Part shown: positions 1-11,375 of the stretch, one piece after another
Position numbering within the stretch: position 1 is the stretch's first letter
Layout of the letters: each line of letters opens with the position of its first letter
Assembly (NCBI RefSeq): GCF_030445035.2
Contig: NC_080690.1
Location: forward strand, 33,568,796-33,632,795
DNA from: Dasypus novemcinctus
Taxonomy: Eukaryota > Chordata > Mammalia > Cingulata > Dasypodidae
Reading direction: 5' to 3'
Length of the DNA: 64,000 nucleotides
The notes under the pieces: model-generated
Databases searched by the model: none
Told to the model about the DNA's origin: nothing
The model's input: the letters and a program-made list of their open reading frames with translations, nothing else
Position numbers and translations under genes: made by a program

Positions 1-519
1 TTTAAAAATTGAAATCATATAAAATATGTTTTCCAATGACCATAGAATGAAATTAGAAATTTTTAAAAAACCACAATGAAATTTTGGGAATTCACAAATA
101 TGTGGAAATAAAACAATACACTCTTGAATAATCAGTGGGTCAAAAATGAAGTACAAGAATAATTATAAAATTCTTGCAGGTGAGTCAGTGGATGAATACC
201 AAATGGATGAATACCAAAACCTATGGGGTACAGTGAAAGCAGTCCTCAAAGGAAAAATCACAGCTGTAAATGCCTATGCGAAAAGAAGGATCTCAAGTCA
301 AAACCTAACCTACCACCTTAAGAAACTAGAAAAAGAAGAGCAAACTAAATCCAAATCAAGCTGAAGGAAGGAAAGTCCTACTGGCCTTACAGAAATAAAA
401 AGAATTGTAAGGGCATACTATGAACAGTTGTACGCCAACCAATTAGATGATCTACATAAAATGGAGAAATTCCTGAAAAAAAAAAAAGACTAACAGACTT
501 ACTCAAAAAAGAGATAGAG

Positions 520-855
520 GGAAGCAGATGTGGTTCAAGCAGTTGGGCTCCCACCAACACATGGGAAGTCCTGGGTTTGGTTCCTGGTGCCTCCCAAAGT
601 AGACAAGCAAGACAGTGAGATGATGCAATGGGCTGGCACAGTGAGCTGATGCAACAAGGTGACACGATGAGGAGACACAACAAGAAAACACAATAAGAGA
701 CATGACAAGTGGGAAGTGGAGGTAGCTCAAGCCATTGGGTACCTCCCACCCTCATGTGAAGTCCCAGGTTCAGATCCCAGAGCATCCTAAAAAGAAGACG
801 AGTATACTAGGAATGGACACAGAGAGCAGACAGCAAGCGCAAACAATGGAGGGCA

Positions 856-898
<43 letters not shown>

Positions 899-903
899 AT
901 CTC
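520..903 (+). mobile_element. DAS SINE, dimeric tRNA-derived form
   Basis: Two tRNA-like modules follow each other. The first carries a B-box-like GGGTTTGGTTCC near 575, the second the related CAGGTTCAGATCC near 766. The tail is an AAAT microsatellite at 857-900. It sits inside L1 ORF2, and similar AAAAAAGAGATAGAG-type sequence on both sides is a likely diverged target duplication. Confidence 0.8.
857..900 (+). repeat. (AAAT)n microsatellite
   Basis: About eleven near-perfect tetranucleotide units form the tail of the SINE. Confidence 0.95.
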
Positions 904-962
904 TAAAAAACAGAAATAGAGAATCTGAATAGATTAATAGCAAGTAAATAGATTGAGTTAAT

Positions 963-1333
963 TTTTTTTTTTTAAGATTTATTTTTATTTAATTCCCCTC
1001 CCCTCCCCTGGTTGTCTGTTTTCTGTGTCTTTTTGCTGCGTCTTGTTTCTTTGTCTGCTTCTGTTGTCGTCAGTGGCACGGGAAGTGTGGGCGGCGCCAT
1101 TCCTCGGCCGGCTGCTCCCGCCTTCGCGCTGGGCAGCTCTCCTTATGGGTGCACTCCTTGCACATGGGGCTCCCCTACGTGGGGGACACCCCTGTGTGGC
1201 ACGGCACTCCTTGCGCGCATCAGCACTGCTCTTGGGCCAGCTCCACACGGGTCAAGGAGGCCCGGGGCTTGAACCGCGGACCTCCCATGTGGTAGACGGA
1301 CACCCTAACCACTGGGCCAAAGTCCGTTTCCCA
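963..1333 (-). mobile_element. DAS SINE, long form
   Basis: The copy is antisense, with its A-rich tail seen as T-rich sequence at the left and its tRNA-like head at the right (reverse complement of the B box near 1267). A perfect 13-bp target duplication, AGATTGAGTTAAT, flanks it at 950-962 and 1334-1346. The insertion interrupts L1 ORF2 precisely. Confidence 0.93.
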
Positions 1334-2254
1334 AGATTGAGTTAATAACCAAAAACTTTCCACAAAGGAAAGCCCAGGACCAGATGGCTTTATTGGTGAA
1401 TTCTACCAAATATTTAAAGAAGAATTCACATCAGTCTCTCACAAATTCTTCCCCAAAGTAGAAGAGGAGGAAACACTTCCTAACTCATTCCATAGGGCCT
1501 GTATTACCCTGATACCAAAACCAGACACACACACAAAAGAGAATTACAGACTGAGTCCTTTACACTTAAAATGCAAAAATTCTCAACATAACTCTAATGA
1601 TTGAATTCAGCAACATATAAAAAGGAATAGGACTTTTTTTTTAAAAAAAAGTATAACCATGACCAAGTGGGATTTATTCCAGAAATACATGATTAGTTCT
1701 AACATACAAAAATCAAGCAATATGATATACCATGTTAATGGAATGAAGGGCAAACCACATAATCATCTCAATAAATGCAGAAAAGCAGTTAGCAAAACCC
1801 AACACCTTTTCATGACAAAAACATTCAACAAATTAAGAAGAGAAGGGAATTTCTTCTACCTGAAAAGAGCATCTATGAAAAACCCATAGCTAACCCCATA
1901 CTTTATGGTGACAGCGTGAATGCTTTCCCCCCTAAGGTAAGGAATAAGAAAGAATGTCTGCTCTTGCCACTTCTACTCAACACTGTATTGGAATTCTAGC
2001 CAGCCAGGGTAATTAAGCAAGGAAAAGATGGAAAATCCTTCTGTATTGGAAAGGAAGTAAAATTATCATTATTTGCAGTTGAAAAGATCTTTTATATAGA
2101 AATTCTAAGGTAATCACAAAAAATTTTTTACAAGAACCAAAGAACAAGTACAGCAAGGTCACAGAATCAACAGACAAAAAACAATGGTATTTTCATACAC
2201 TACTAATGAACACTTCAAAACAGAAGTCAGGAAAGCAATTCCAATGTATTCAGA

Positions 2255-3427
2255 GACTGTCAAAGATTTACCCAGGTCCTGTGCCAATCTGCACCTCCAT
2301 CAGCAGGGGATGGAAGCTCTAGTTGCTCTTCATCCTTGCCCCACTTGGCATCGTCTGCCATTCCCTTTAGCATTCTGATGGGTGTATAGTGGCATCTCAG
2401 AGGTTTTGTTTACATATCCCTGATGACTAGTGAAATTAAGCATGTTTTCATGGTTTTTGTTTTGATTTTTGTGGCCATTTCTTTTTTTGGCCATTTGAAA
2501 ATCCTCTTTGTGCAAAGCCTGTTTAAGTATTTTTGTCCATTTTGTCCATTTTCTTTTTAACTAGTCTGTCTTTTTCTTATTTGTTTTGGGAAGAGTTCTT
2601 TATTTATTCTGGATACTAAATTTTTTTGTCAGGTATGTATGTGTTGCATGTATCTTCCCCCACTCTTTGTCTTGCTTTTTAATTTCCTTAACAGCATTTT
2701 TTTTCATGTGTTTACTTTTTTTATCATGGTAAAATACATGTAACATAGCATTGACCCCTTTAACCATTTTAAAGTGTACAATTCAGTGGCATTTAACACA
2801 TTCACAAAGTTGAGCAAATATCACTGCTATCTAGTCCCAGAACATTCCATCATCCCCAAAGGAAACCCTCTACCCAGTAGCAGTCACTCCCCATCCTCCC
2901 CTCCCCTCACCCCCTGGCAACCACCAATCTGCATGGTCAATCTGGATTTGCCAGTTCTGAGCATTCTGAATGCTTCCAAGGTTCATCACGCTGTAGCATG
3001 AATCACCACTTCGTTCCTTTTCCAGGATGATTCTTCTTTTACCGTATGAGACTGGAGAACCACAATACTGGTTTTCAGCAGCTAGACTCTACCTGGACAG
3101 TGTACCCAGAGGTTGGAACCACAAGCTCTGGACTCTGATGGTTGGGATTTTAACACCAGGCTAGCCATGTCACCTCTGTAAGCCTCACTTTTCTCCCCTC
3201 TAAAATGGAAGTAACAGCCCTGTCATTCTCATCAAGGCTGTCTGTCCTGTGACTGGCATGTGCTAAGAGCTCAGTATTGTGTCCACACATAGCATGTTAA
3301 GAGCATATTTTGATGAACAGAAGTTTTAGTTTTAATGTAGTCTGATTTATTTTTTTCTTGTACAGTTAGTAAATTTCTGCATCCAGTTTAAGAGATCTTT
3401 GCCTACCCCAAAGTCATGAATATATTT
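2255..3427 (-). mobile_element. Antisense L1 fragments with intervening MIR
   Basis: Positions 2255-2700 and 3300-3427 read as reverse-complement L1 ORF2/3' region (for example GGCCATTTGAAAATCCTCTT near 2490). Positions 2707-3010 are a separate antisense L1 3' UTR piece (TAAAATACATGTAACATAGC near 2730). The last part resumes at 7354 after the retrovirus at 3428-7348, so the virus inserted into this L1. Confidence 0.75.
3105..3285 (+). repeat. MIR SINE relic
   Basis: It matches the MIR core and tail pattern: AGCCATGTCACC, then AAGCCTCACTTTTCTCCCCT and TAAAATGGAAGTAA. It is old and diverged. Confidence 0.6.
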
Positions 3428-3725
3428 TGTAGGAAAATGGTGTAAATTGCATTTGAACTTTGTTTGACCTGTTCCTTATTGTAGATGTTGCAGTTGTTCC
3501 TTATTGTAGATGATGATGTTGCAGTTCTGATAGCAAACAGCTGCTCAGTAGTTTCCAATAAATACAATGTGGAAACTAGGGTCCAGGCTCTCAGTTCCAA
3601 AAGCTGTGAGTCCCCTGGTCCCATCTTTATCTTCTTTCTTGTGTCTTTCTCTCTGTCGTTTACTTTGTAAAGTTCTGCATTGCCTTCCCTTCAAGCCAAC
3701 CTATCACTGAGTAGGTTCTTAGTGA
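3428..3725 (+). repeat. 5' LTR of the endogenous retrovirus
   Basis: It opens TGTAGGAAAATGG and contains CCAATAAATACAATG, a plausible polyadenylation signal, near 3556. It aligns along its length with 7053-7348. The last few bases differ from the 3' LTR, so the exact end is uncertain by two or three bases. Confidence 0.85.
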
Positions 3726-3726
3726 C

Positions 3727-3744
3727 TGGCGCCCAATGTGGGGC
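3727..3744 (+). other. Primer-binding site, tRNA-Lys(1,2) type
   Basis: TGGCGCCCAATGTGGGGC lies one base after the 5' LTR. It matches the complement of the tRNA-Lys1,2 3' end at 17 of 18 positions, as I recall that sequence from lysine-primed betaretroviruses. Confidence 0.8.
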
Positions 3745-3764
3745 CCGAAAGGAAGTTCAGCAAC

Positions 3765-3782
3765 TGGCACCCAAACAGGGAC
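3765..3782 (+). other. Second primer-binding-site-like sequence, tRNA-Lys3 type
   Basis: TGGCACCCAAACAGGGAC lies 20 bases after the first site. It matches the complement of the tRNA-Lys3 3' end at 16 of 18 positions, as I recall it. Whether it was ever used for priming is unknown. Confidence 0.5.
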
Positions 3783-4290
3783 ACGAAGGGAAGAAGGATC
3801 ACCTCAAGTGAAACTAAAGTGGGGTAACGGCGCAGAGCCCTGAGTGGTTTGGAAGGCTTCGAAGTCCTGGAGGGTTTGCTTATATTTCCCCAGGAGCATG
3901 TCCTGTGTGGGTACCAGTTCATCGGATAAAGTCATGCTATGAACACCAAGAGACGATGAAAGTTCCTGTGGAACCCAGAAACTCCGGTCGTGCAGATGGA
4001 GAGACAGATGCTGGAAACTGCATGGCTGGGTCTCATTCTGAAGACTAGAATGGCTTTACATCGAAGTATCTAAACTACAGAACTTTTTCAAGCATGGCAT
4101 AAAGCAAGTATGACTTGGGGACAGAAAAAGATTAAGAAGGAAATTGAGAGGTGGAAAACTGGAAAAGAAATACTGAATTATAACAGGAAGCAATGAAGAA
4201 ATTCTAGATTAATAGATTTGGAACTGCTTTTGTTTTTGTTTGTTCAATGTCAGTGTGTGTGTTGTAATTGCTTCAGTCTGTGTGATTGTT

Positions 4291-4456
4291 CAAAAAAGAA
4301 AGAAAAAGGAAGGAAAAAATAAAGGGAGAAAAAGGAAGGAAAAAAGAAAAAAGAAGAAGAAAGAAAGGAAGGAAAAAAGAGAAAGAAAGAAAAAGAAAAA
4401 GAAAGGGAAAAAGAAAGAGAAAAAGGAAGGGAAAAGGAAGGGAAAAAGAAAAAGAA
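4291..4456 (+). repeat. Purine-only (GAAA/GGAAA) tract
   Basis: The stretch is almost entirely A and G on the plus strand and lies inside the retrovirus. Open frames across it are lysine- and arginine-rich artefacts. Confidence 0.9.
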
Positions 4457-4562
4457 TTGTGTCAGTATATATTTTGATACCTCCAGATGGTGATATAATT
4501 TGATAAATAAACGGTTCTGAAAGAGCTCTATTCAAATGGCCAAAAATTAAATAAGTGCTTAT

Positions 4563-4967
4563 TTATTCATTTATTTTTAAAGATTTTATTTATTTCTCTT
4601 CCCTTTCCCCCTCCACCCCGGTTGTCTGTTCTCTGTGTCTATTTGCTGCATGTTCTTCTTTGTCTGCTTCTGTTGTTGTCAGCAGCACAGGCATCTGTGT
4701 TTCTTTTTGTTGAGTCATCTTGCTGTGTCAGCTCTCCGTGTGTGCAGCACCATTCCTGGGCAGGCTACACTTTCTTTCGTGCTGGGCAGCTCTCCTTACG
4801 GGGTGCACTCTTTGCGCGTGGGACTCCCGTGCATGGCAGGGCACTCCTTGTGCGCATCAGCACTGCGCATAGGCCAGCTCCACACGGGTCAAGGAGGCCC
4901 GGGGCTTGAACCGCGGACCTCCCCTGTGGTAGACGGACGCCCTAACCACTCGGCCAAGTCTGCCGCC
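4563..4967 (-). mobile_element. DAS SINE, long form, inside the retrovirus
   Basis: It is antisense, with a T-rich left end and the tRNA-like head at the right (GGCTTGAACCGCGGACC near 4902). A perfect 15-bp target duplication, TAAATAAGTGCTTAT, lies at 4548-4562 and 4968-4982. Confidence 0.95.
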
Positions 4968-5887
4968 TAAATAAGTGCTTATATAATTACCTAAGTTTAA
5001 AATGTTAATGAGATCTCTATAATAAAAATTGTAATGATATGGGCTGTGTGGGGAAGCTGTATGTTTCTTCTTAAATAACCTGGGCTGTGTGTGTAAGTTA
5101 AATATGTTAATTCAAGCTTACCTGGAATATGGAAGATATGGGGTGGTATGTGTTAATTCAGACTTACCTAGAGAGTATGTGTTAATTCAAAACCTATCTA
5201 ATACTCAGATAAAACACGGGAAACTCTAAGAAACTAACAAAAAGTCCTTTTGCATATAAACACCACTGTTTGACTCCCTACTGCTACATCCTCTGTATAA
5301 AAGAAACCTGAAGATCCTATTCCAGGCTGAGTTTCTATTAGGACAAGAGTCCAGCCAGTCATAAATAAATTTTCCTTCCCAAAATTATTGTTGAGTCCTG
5401 GCCTTCCATACGTGGTCATTGAATCTCTCTGCTTCAACAACAGTAAATCTTGATTAATAGAATTACTGTAAGTCTCTTCATAAAAAATAGTTCTTGCTTA
5501 AATTGAAATGAATAATTTATTTTTCTTCATAGGATGAAATGAAAGATGTAAAAGTTCAGCAAATATTGGAAAAGGTAAAAATTTTGTGGGACTGCTAACT
5601 GAAATTTAATAAGGCGTATTTTGTCCTAAATTATGCAGGACAGAACTAGTATGCATATAGCAAGTTGTAAAAGAAGTATGGTAGCATTCAGTGAGATAAT
5701 GTGTTTTGTAAAAGTAAAAAAAGCCTGAATGAATACAAAAAGTGAAAAAACTGTGTGAAAAGGTCACCAATGGATTTTTGCAGTTCTTCAAGGCTTTCTG
5801 CCCTGGCCTGATGGCAATGAATCTGGCTGCATAGAAGAAACCTGTGGCAGTGACCCTACTAAGAAACATCAGAGACAATGGTATTTT

Positions 5888-6277
5888 TCTTTTAAAGATT
5901 TATTTTTATTTATTTGTTTCTCTTCCCTTCCCCCCTCCCCCACCCCGGTTGTCTCTTCTCTGTGTCAATTTGCTGCATCTTCTTTGTCTGCTTCTGTTGT
6001 CAGCGGCAAGGGAATCTGTGTTTCTTTTTGTTGCGTCATCTTGTTGTGTCAGCTCTCCGTGTGTGCAGCGCCATTCCTGGGCAGGCTGAACTTTCTTTTG
6101 CGCACTCGCGTGGGACTCCCCTGCGCGGGGACACCCCTGCATGGCAGGGCACTCCTTCTGCCCATCAGCACTGCACATGGTCCAGCTCCACACGGGTCAA
6201 GGAGGCCCAGGGTTTGAACCGCAGACCTCCCATGTAGTAGACTGACGCCCTAACCACTGGGCCAAGTCCGCCACAAT
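5888..6277 (-). mobile_element. DAS SINE, long form, inside the retrovirus
   Basis: It is antisense and closely related to the copy at 4563. A perfect 13-bp target duplication, ACAATGGTATTTT, lies at 5875-5887 and 6278-6290. Confidence 0.95.
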
Positions 6278-7039
6278 ACAATGGTATTTTAAGGGCCTGG
6301 AATAGGCAAAAAATTGGGACAAGCTGTAAGGTCCCTGCTACTCTATCAAATTATTAAACGTTGTTTGGTTGGGTAAGACAAAACTATATTCTCTGCTGTA
6401 ATTGGTAAAGTACAATGTTTTCTCATGTTAATAGAATTTGTAATATTGTTGGAATACTAAAAATCTTTTATCCCTCACTAAGATGTGTTCATTAGGAAAG
6501 GTCCTTCATGGGAGTAAGAGGACCTCCAGCAGGCTGCTTTAAAAAATGAAAAAAGAGGGAGAAGGTAGATACTGACAGCCTGTGAGTTGGATGTGGCCCC
6601 AGGTCCAGTGAAGATGCTAAGAGCACTATACAAACTGGGGAAAATGAGATTGTTTTTGATCGAGTACTGGCCTATATAGCCTTGTTGGTTGGGAATCTTA
6701 AGCCCATGAGAAATGAAAGTTTATTTATTAAATGTCTGCTAGTTGGAAGTCTTATTGTCTGTTGTTGCAGTTATGGATTATGTATAAAATGCCTGAATAC
6801 TAGTCAGAACTTTAATAATATAATACATTGTGTACTTAAGTGATTTGATGATCTGTAAGTGATTTATAAATATACCTTGTTGAATGTATATAAAAATCTC
6901 TTGTTTTAAGTTTGAACAATCCTGGGACCAAATGTATTGAGAAAAAATTTAACGAGTATTGTCCAAACCTAAAAGTGAAAATATCATGCAGGAAACTTTG
7001 TTAATCAGTGAAACGTCATTTGCATAACTTAGCGGAAAC

Positions 7040-7052
7040 AAAAAGGGGGAAA
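7040..7052 (+). other. Polypurine tract before the 3' LTR
   Basis: AAAAAGGGGGAAA-type purine sequence directly abuts the TG that opens the 3' LTR. This is the position expected for plus-strand priming. Confidence 0.8.
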
Positions 7053-7348
7053 TGTAGGAAAATAGTATAAATTGCTTTTGAACTTTGTTTGACCTGTTCC
7101 TTATTGTAGATATTGCAGTTGTTCCTTATTGTAGATGACGATGTTGCAGTTCTGATAGCAAACAGCTGCTCAGTAGTTTCCAATAAATACAATGTGGAAA
7201 CTAGGGTCCAGGCTCTCAGTTCCAGAAGCTGTGAGTCCCCTGCTCCCATCTTTATCTCTTCTCTTGTGTCTTTCTCTCTGTCTTTTATTTTGTAAAGTTC
7301 TGCGTTGCCTTCCCTTCGAGCCAACCTATTGCTGAGCGGATCTCAGCA
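7053..7348 (+). repeat. 3' LTR of the endogenous retrovirus
   Basis: It begins TGTAGGAAAATAG and ends GATCTCAGCA. It aligns with 3428-3725 and has the same AATAAA position. Confidence 0.88.
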
Positions 7349-7353
7349 TATTT

Positions 7354-8015
7354 TCCTATATTTTAGTCTTGAATAATCTGATAAGTAAATTCTCCAACTT
7401 TGTTCTTCTTTCTCAAGATTGCCTTGGTATTCTGCTTTAATATACATTTTAGAATCTACTTGTAATAAAATCCCCCAGGACTTTGACTGGAAGTGTGTTA
7501 AATCTATAATTGATTTGAAGAAATCAAAAGTGATTTCTTTACAATGTTGAGTCTTCTAATCCATGATCATGGTATATTGCTCCATGTATTAGGTTCTTTT
7601 CATTTTTTTCAAAAATATTCTGCAGTTTTCAGTGTGGAGTTCTTGCACATCTTTTGTAGATTTATTTACGGGCTTTTAATGTTTAAGCTATTATATAATA
7701 CATTAAATTAAAATGTTTTAAATGGTTCATTAAATTTTTTTCAATTTATTTTTCTGTTGATTTATACAAATATAATTGATTTTTGACTATTGACCTTGGA
7801 GGCAGAAACGAATTCCGTTATTGATTCTAAGAGCTTGTCTGTAGATTCTTCTGAAATTTTCTCTGTATCCAATCAATTCAGCTGTGAACAATGGCAGTTT
7901 TGTTTTCCTTCTTTCCATTCTTGTGTCTTTTCTTTTTCTTGCCTCACTGCACTTGCTGAGACCTCTGTTACAATATTAAAAAGAAGTGGTCATAGTGTTT
8001 CTAGTCACTGTCAGA
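7354..8015 (-). mobile_element. Antisense L1 ORF2 fragment, resumed after the retrovirus
   Basis: CTCCAACTTTGTTCTTCTTT near 7392 and TCTTCTAATCCATGATCATG near 7552 are standard reverse-complement L1 ORF2 phrases. The fragment continues the L1 that ends at 3427. Confidence 0.8.
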
Positions 8016-9548
8016 GAACATATCAAAGTGTGCCTAGTAAACTGTCATGTGTGTTAAGCAAAAGGGACACTGGGACTCTGTGTGCATATATGCACAGGAT
8101 CTTTCTTTTGGATATTCTAGAAACCGGTACTCTATCACCAAGGTCACGACTGATTGGACTAGGGGTTAGATCCCACCAACGAGAGCACCCCCGTCTTGCC
8201 GATGGTCAATGCCTTGGCCTAGTTTGAGAACTCAGCCCAGTAGGAATGCTCCGGGTTGTACGGGATAACTTGTCCCCTCAGCTCTCCAGACCCACAAGGC
8301 AGAGGCACAGTCAACTTCTCACACCAGGAAGAGGGGCCCAGCTGGGGTACAGGCATGGGGTTCTCTCACCATTGCTTGAAAGAGAAGGCAGCCCAGAGAA
8401 AAGCCTCTTTCCTCTGTGTTCTGGGCATTTCATGGTCTTGCTTTCCTACTGCTTCCTCTAAGGACTTTTCACCCGCATCTCAAAAACTCTCAAATCCACA
8501 AATCAGCACAAAAATGACTCTTGAAGAAACTGTTTACCCTGTGGGGAAGGTAACTGGGGATTGGAGACAGAGAGGGAGGCTTGCTTTTCAGTGTTATACC
8601 ACACACATTCAAAAAATAAAAGTTGTATTCATTCATTTTGTAATAAACAAGTTAGATATTAAATCACTACTCCGTTGAAAAGACAATTGTTGGGAAGCAT
8701 CCGTCTAGGAGACTGTGCCAGGGGGTGTCGTTCTCTCTCCCGGGCCCCTGCTGGGCTTCTGACGTGAAGAGAGTGACTGCAGTCAAGAACTCCTGAGGGA
8801 AAGCAGCAAGCAGGAGCCCGGTGCAGCGGAGGACTGAGGGAGTGGGAGTCGTGGCTGCCCCAGGGCGCTGCAGCGGGAGCCGCCACGGAAGGAGGTGTGG
8901 ACCCAGGGAGAAGCCGAGTGGCAAAGATGCAGAACACCTGGAGCAGGGAAGAGAAAGCCCATTTCTTAAAGGTGGAAGAACCCTAACAGATCCTCAGAGG
9001 CGGTCCCGTCTCCTCAAGGCCCAGCTGTTTGTCGTATGTGACTAATCTATGACCAAAGAAGTCATGGAACATGTCTCTGTTCCCGAAAGACGCCGGCTCA
9101 GATGGGACTCCTCGGAGGCCCTTGAATAACCCGGGAAGGTGGCTGCCTCTTCTGCTCCATAGCGCCACCCAACCCCAGGCCTGTCAAGGAGGGCTGGGGG
9201 CTCCGGAGGCCTCCCACCTGCCCCAAACCCGGGGAGAGGGCTGCGCTCCTCGAGGAAGCCGCAGTGCCACTCAGCCTTCCCCACTGTCCCCGACCCTGAC
9301 TGCTTCCGTGCATTCCAGGGCCCTGGCTGGGAGGCCGAGACAAAGTCTTTCATTCCTTCAGGGTCATGGCCAGTCGTAAATCTGTGACCTCCCTCTCCAG
9401 CTGCCCTGCCCCGCGAGCGCCTCCCCGAGCCCTGAGGTAGGAGAAGCTCGGCGAGGCTGGGGGTGTCTCTGCTCCGGTGAGGGCAATCCCGCTTCGCACG
9501 CCCCCGCCTTCCCAGGGAGTCCTCTGCTCTGTCTCTCTCTCGTTCTTG
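8016..9548. other. Single-copy intergenic DNA
   Basis: I recognise no repeat, tRNA or exon. GC content rises from about 8150 onward. Short open frames on both strands overlap each other and show no coding pattern. Confidence 0.5.
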
Positions 9549-9625
9549 TAGGAGTCAGTACCAGGGGTTGAACCCAGGACCTTGTACATGGAGACCGCTG
9601 AGCTCCCCCGCTCCCCCTCGCCTCT
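9549..9625 (-). mobile_element. DAS SINE fragment, tRNA-like head only
   Basis: TACCAGGGGTTGAACCCAGG at about 9560 is the reverse complement of the DAS B-box region, followed by ACCTTGTACATGG. The tail is not evident. Confidence 0.6.
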
Positions 9626-9889
9626 CTCTCGGCCTAATCCCTGGGGTTGGGTCCCAGTCCTGCAGCTGGGAATTTCCAAACGCTCCACTAGCTCTTTGCC
9701 CAGAATGTCTCCCTCTCCGCCAGCACCCAGGGGTTCTCGGAGCCCCAAAACAGCAAGATGGAGCGGATTAGCGCAGAGCTGGGAGGGGCCAGATCCGCGG
9801 CCCGCGGGCCCGGCAGGTGAGCTCTCCCAGAGCCTCTGTGGTGGTCATCAGCGTTTCCAGGTTTCCTGGGAAGTCTCTAATGCGGGTTA

Positions 9890-10055
9890 GGGCGCTTCTT
9901 CCTCACAAGACTCCCTTGAGGTGGGTACTATTCTCCCCATTTTACAGCGCGGTTAGGGCGCTTTCCAAGGCCCACTGCTGAGCGTGACGGAGCCAGGACT
10001 CAAATCCTTGCCATCCACCCCTAAATCTGTGCTCTCAACTCTTACACGCCGCCTG
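9890..10055 (-). repeat. MIR SINE relic
   Basis: GAGGTGGGTACTATTCTCCC and CCCCATTTTACAG, followed by GGACTCAAATCC, match reverse-complement MIR. Confidence 0.7.
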
Positions 10056-11296
10056 TCACTGTCCCCGGGCGGGCTCCACCCCTGAGCCTCGGTCATGCTC
10101 TTCTCCCCTCCTGGGGAATACCCCTTCCCCCTTCTCTACCGTCCAGGCCCCCTCCAAGTGCTTGCCCCGATGTGCCCCCTTCCCACCCCCAAGCGGTCAG
10201 GTTCCACGGCGCCCTCCTCTGGGGCTGCTGGTTCCCCCAGCACCCCGGCCCCCAGGGGATACAACGTGCCCTCTTTGCCCAGCCTGACATCACTTCCTGC
10301 TGGACCACGAGCATCTCCAGACCCCAAGCCTTGTCCACCATGGCCACGAGCCCACAGCAGACCCCTCCAAGGCTGGTCAACGTTCCAGACGGGCCCACCT
10401 CAGCCTCTGACGCTGCAGGACATTGGGTAAGCCGCTGCCTCTCTGTGGGCCTCAGTTTCCCATCTCGAGGGCTCCCAGGAGGCAGACCTTTCTCTGATTG
10501 TTCCTCAGCTGCTGAAAGCCCCATCTCTCCCCACTAGGGAAATCACCTGGGGACCTTCCCTCCACACCCAGTCCGTGAGAAGAGATCTGGGGGAGCTGCT
10601 GGCCAGGCAAGCGGGACTTTCTGGGATCCTGGACCTGATCTGGACGGTCCTGGCGGAATGTCTGAGTCATCTTCCTGTGCGAGGAGGGAGAGTTTGGCTG
10701 CTCTGTCTTGGGGTGACGGAAGGCCAGGAAGGGTCTCAGGGCCTCCGTCCCCAGCCCCCACTCTTTCTGTCCAGGCCTGAGCAGGAAGACCACGCTAAGA
10801 GCCCCCTGTCAGCCATAAAATTATCCCCCAGTGACACAGGCTCTCGTGCCCCATCCTTTTCCACAGTGCTGAGCGTTTCCCCAGCCAGGGAGGCAGAGCA
10901 GGGCAGAGTTAGGACAAGCCGCGGGCTGCTGCCCCTCTCCGCCCTGAGCCTCAGCTCCCTCATCTGTACGACGGGACAAGAGTGCCTGCGCTGAAGATCC
11001 TGCACCTGGCAGGGGAGGAGCGCCGAGACCACTGCACAGGTGAGCAGATCCAGCCGGGTCCTTAGGTGTATACAGCACGTGTTCTGTTCACCTCTGTGCC
11101 TCCAGCACACAGCACAGGGCAAATGGCCATTTTAAAGGCCGGGGAATGCTCCTCCATCAGCTCTGCCCAGTGCCTGGGTGTCTTCCCCTCTCTGCAGCCT
11201 CTTGGTCTGGGGCTGGACTTGAGGTTGTCTAAGCTCATACCTGACCTCCAAGGTCCAAGGTGGGAGTGCGGCACTCAGCCTGGTGTGATGTGTGCC

Positions 11297-11375
11297 TCCA
11301 ACACTAACGAGCTGTGTGTTAAGTTCTATAACCTTTCCAAGCCTCAGTTTCCTCATTTGTGAAATGGGTCCAGAT
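11297..11375 (+). repeat. MIR SINE relic
   Basis: CCAAGCCTCAGTTTCCTCAT followed by TTGTGAAATGGG is the classic MIR core. Confidence 0.75.

Larger units (their letters stand above)
1..2245 (+). mobile_element. L1 (LINE-1) ORF2 fragment, decayed, split by two SINEs
   Basis: The plus strand reads as L1 ORF2. Positions 146-364 translate to a typical ORF2 stretch (YQNLWGTVKAVLKGK, then HLKKLEKEEQTK). Positions 1659-1889 match the reverse-transcriptase region around the KWDLFQKYM motif. Frameshifts and stops break the frame, so it is a dead copy. Two DAS SINEs are inserted at 520-903 and 963-1333. The copy ends near 2245, where a different L1 on the other strand begins. Confidence 0.85.
3428..7348 (+). 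mobile_element. Short endogenous retrovirus with two LTRs and no recognisable genes
   Basis: Two direct repeats of about 296 bp (3428-3725 and 7053-7348) bound the element. Each starts TGTAGGAAAAT, and the second ends in CA. The 5' LTR is followed after one base by a primer-binding site, and the 3' LTR is preceded by a purine tract, AAAAAGGGGGAA. The 5-bp flanks TATTT at 3423-3427 and 7349-7353 look like the target duplication. The LTRs differ at roughly 15-20 positions by eye, so the insertion is fairly old. The interior is about 3.3 kb including two SINEs and a purine-rich tract, and I see no gag, pol or env coding similarity. It looks like a non-autonomous or internally deleted class II (tRNA-Lys-primed) provirus. 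Confidence 0.85.

Noticed and set aside
4240-4503. Lysine-rich open frame
   Set aside because: It is the translation of a purine-only simple repeat.
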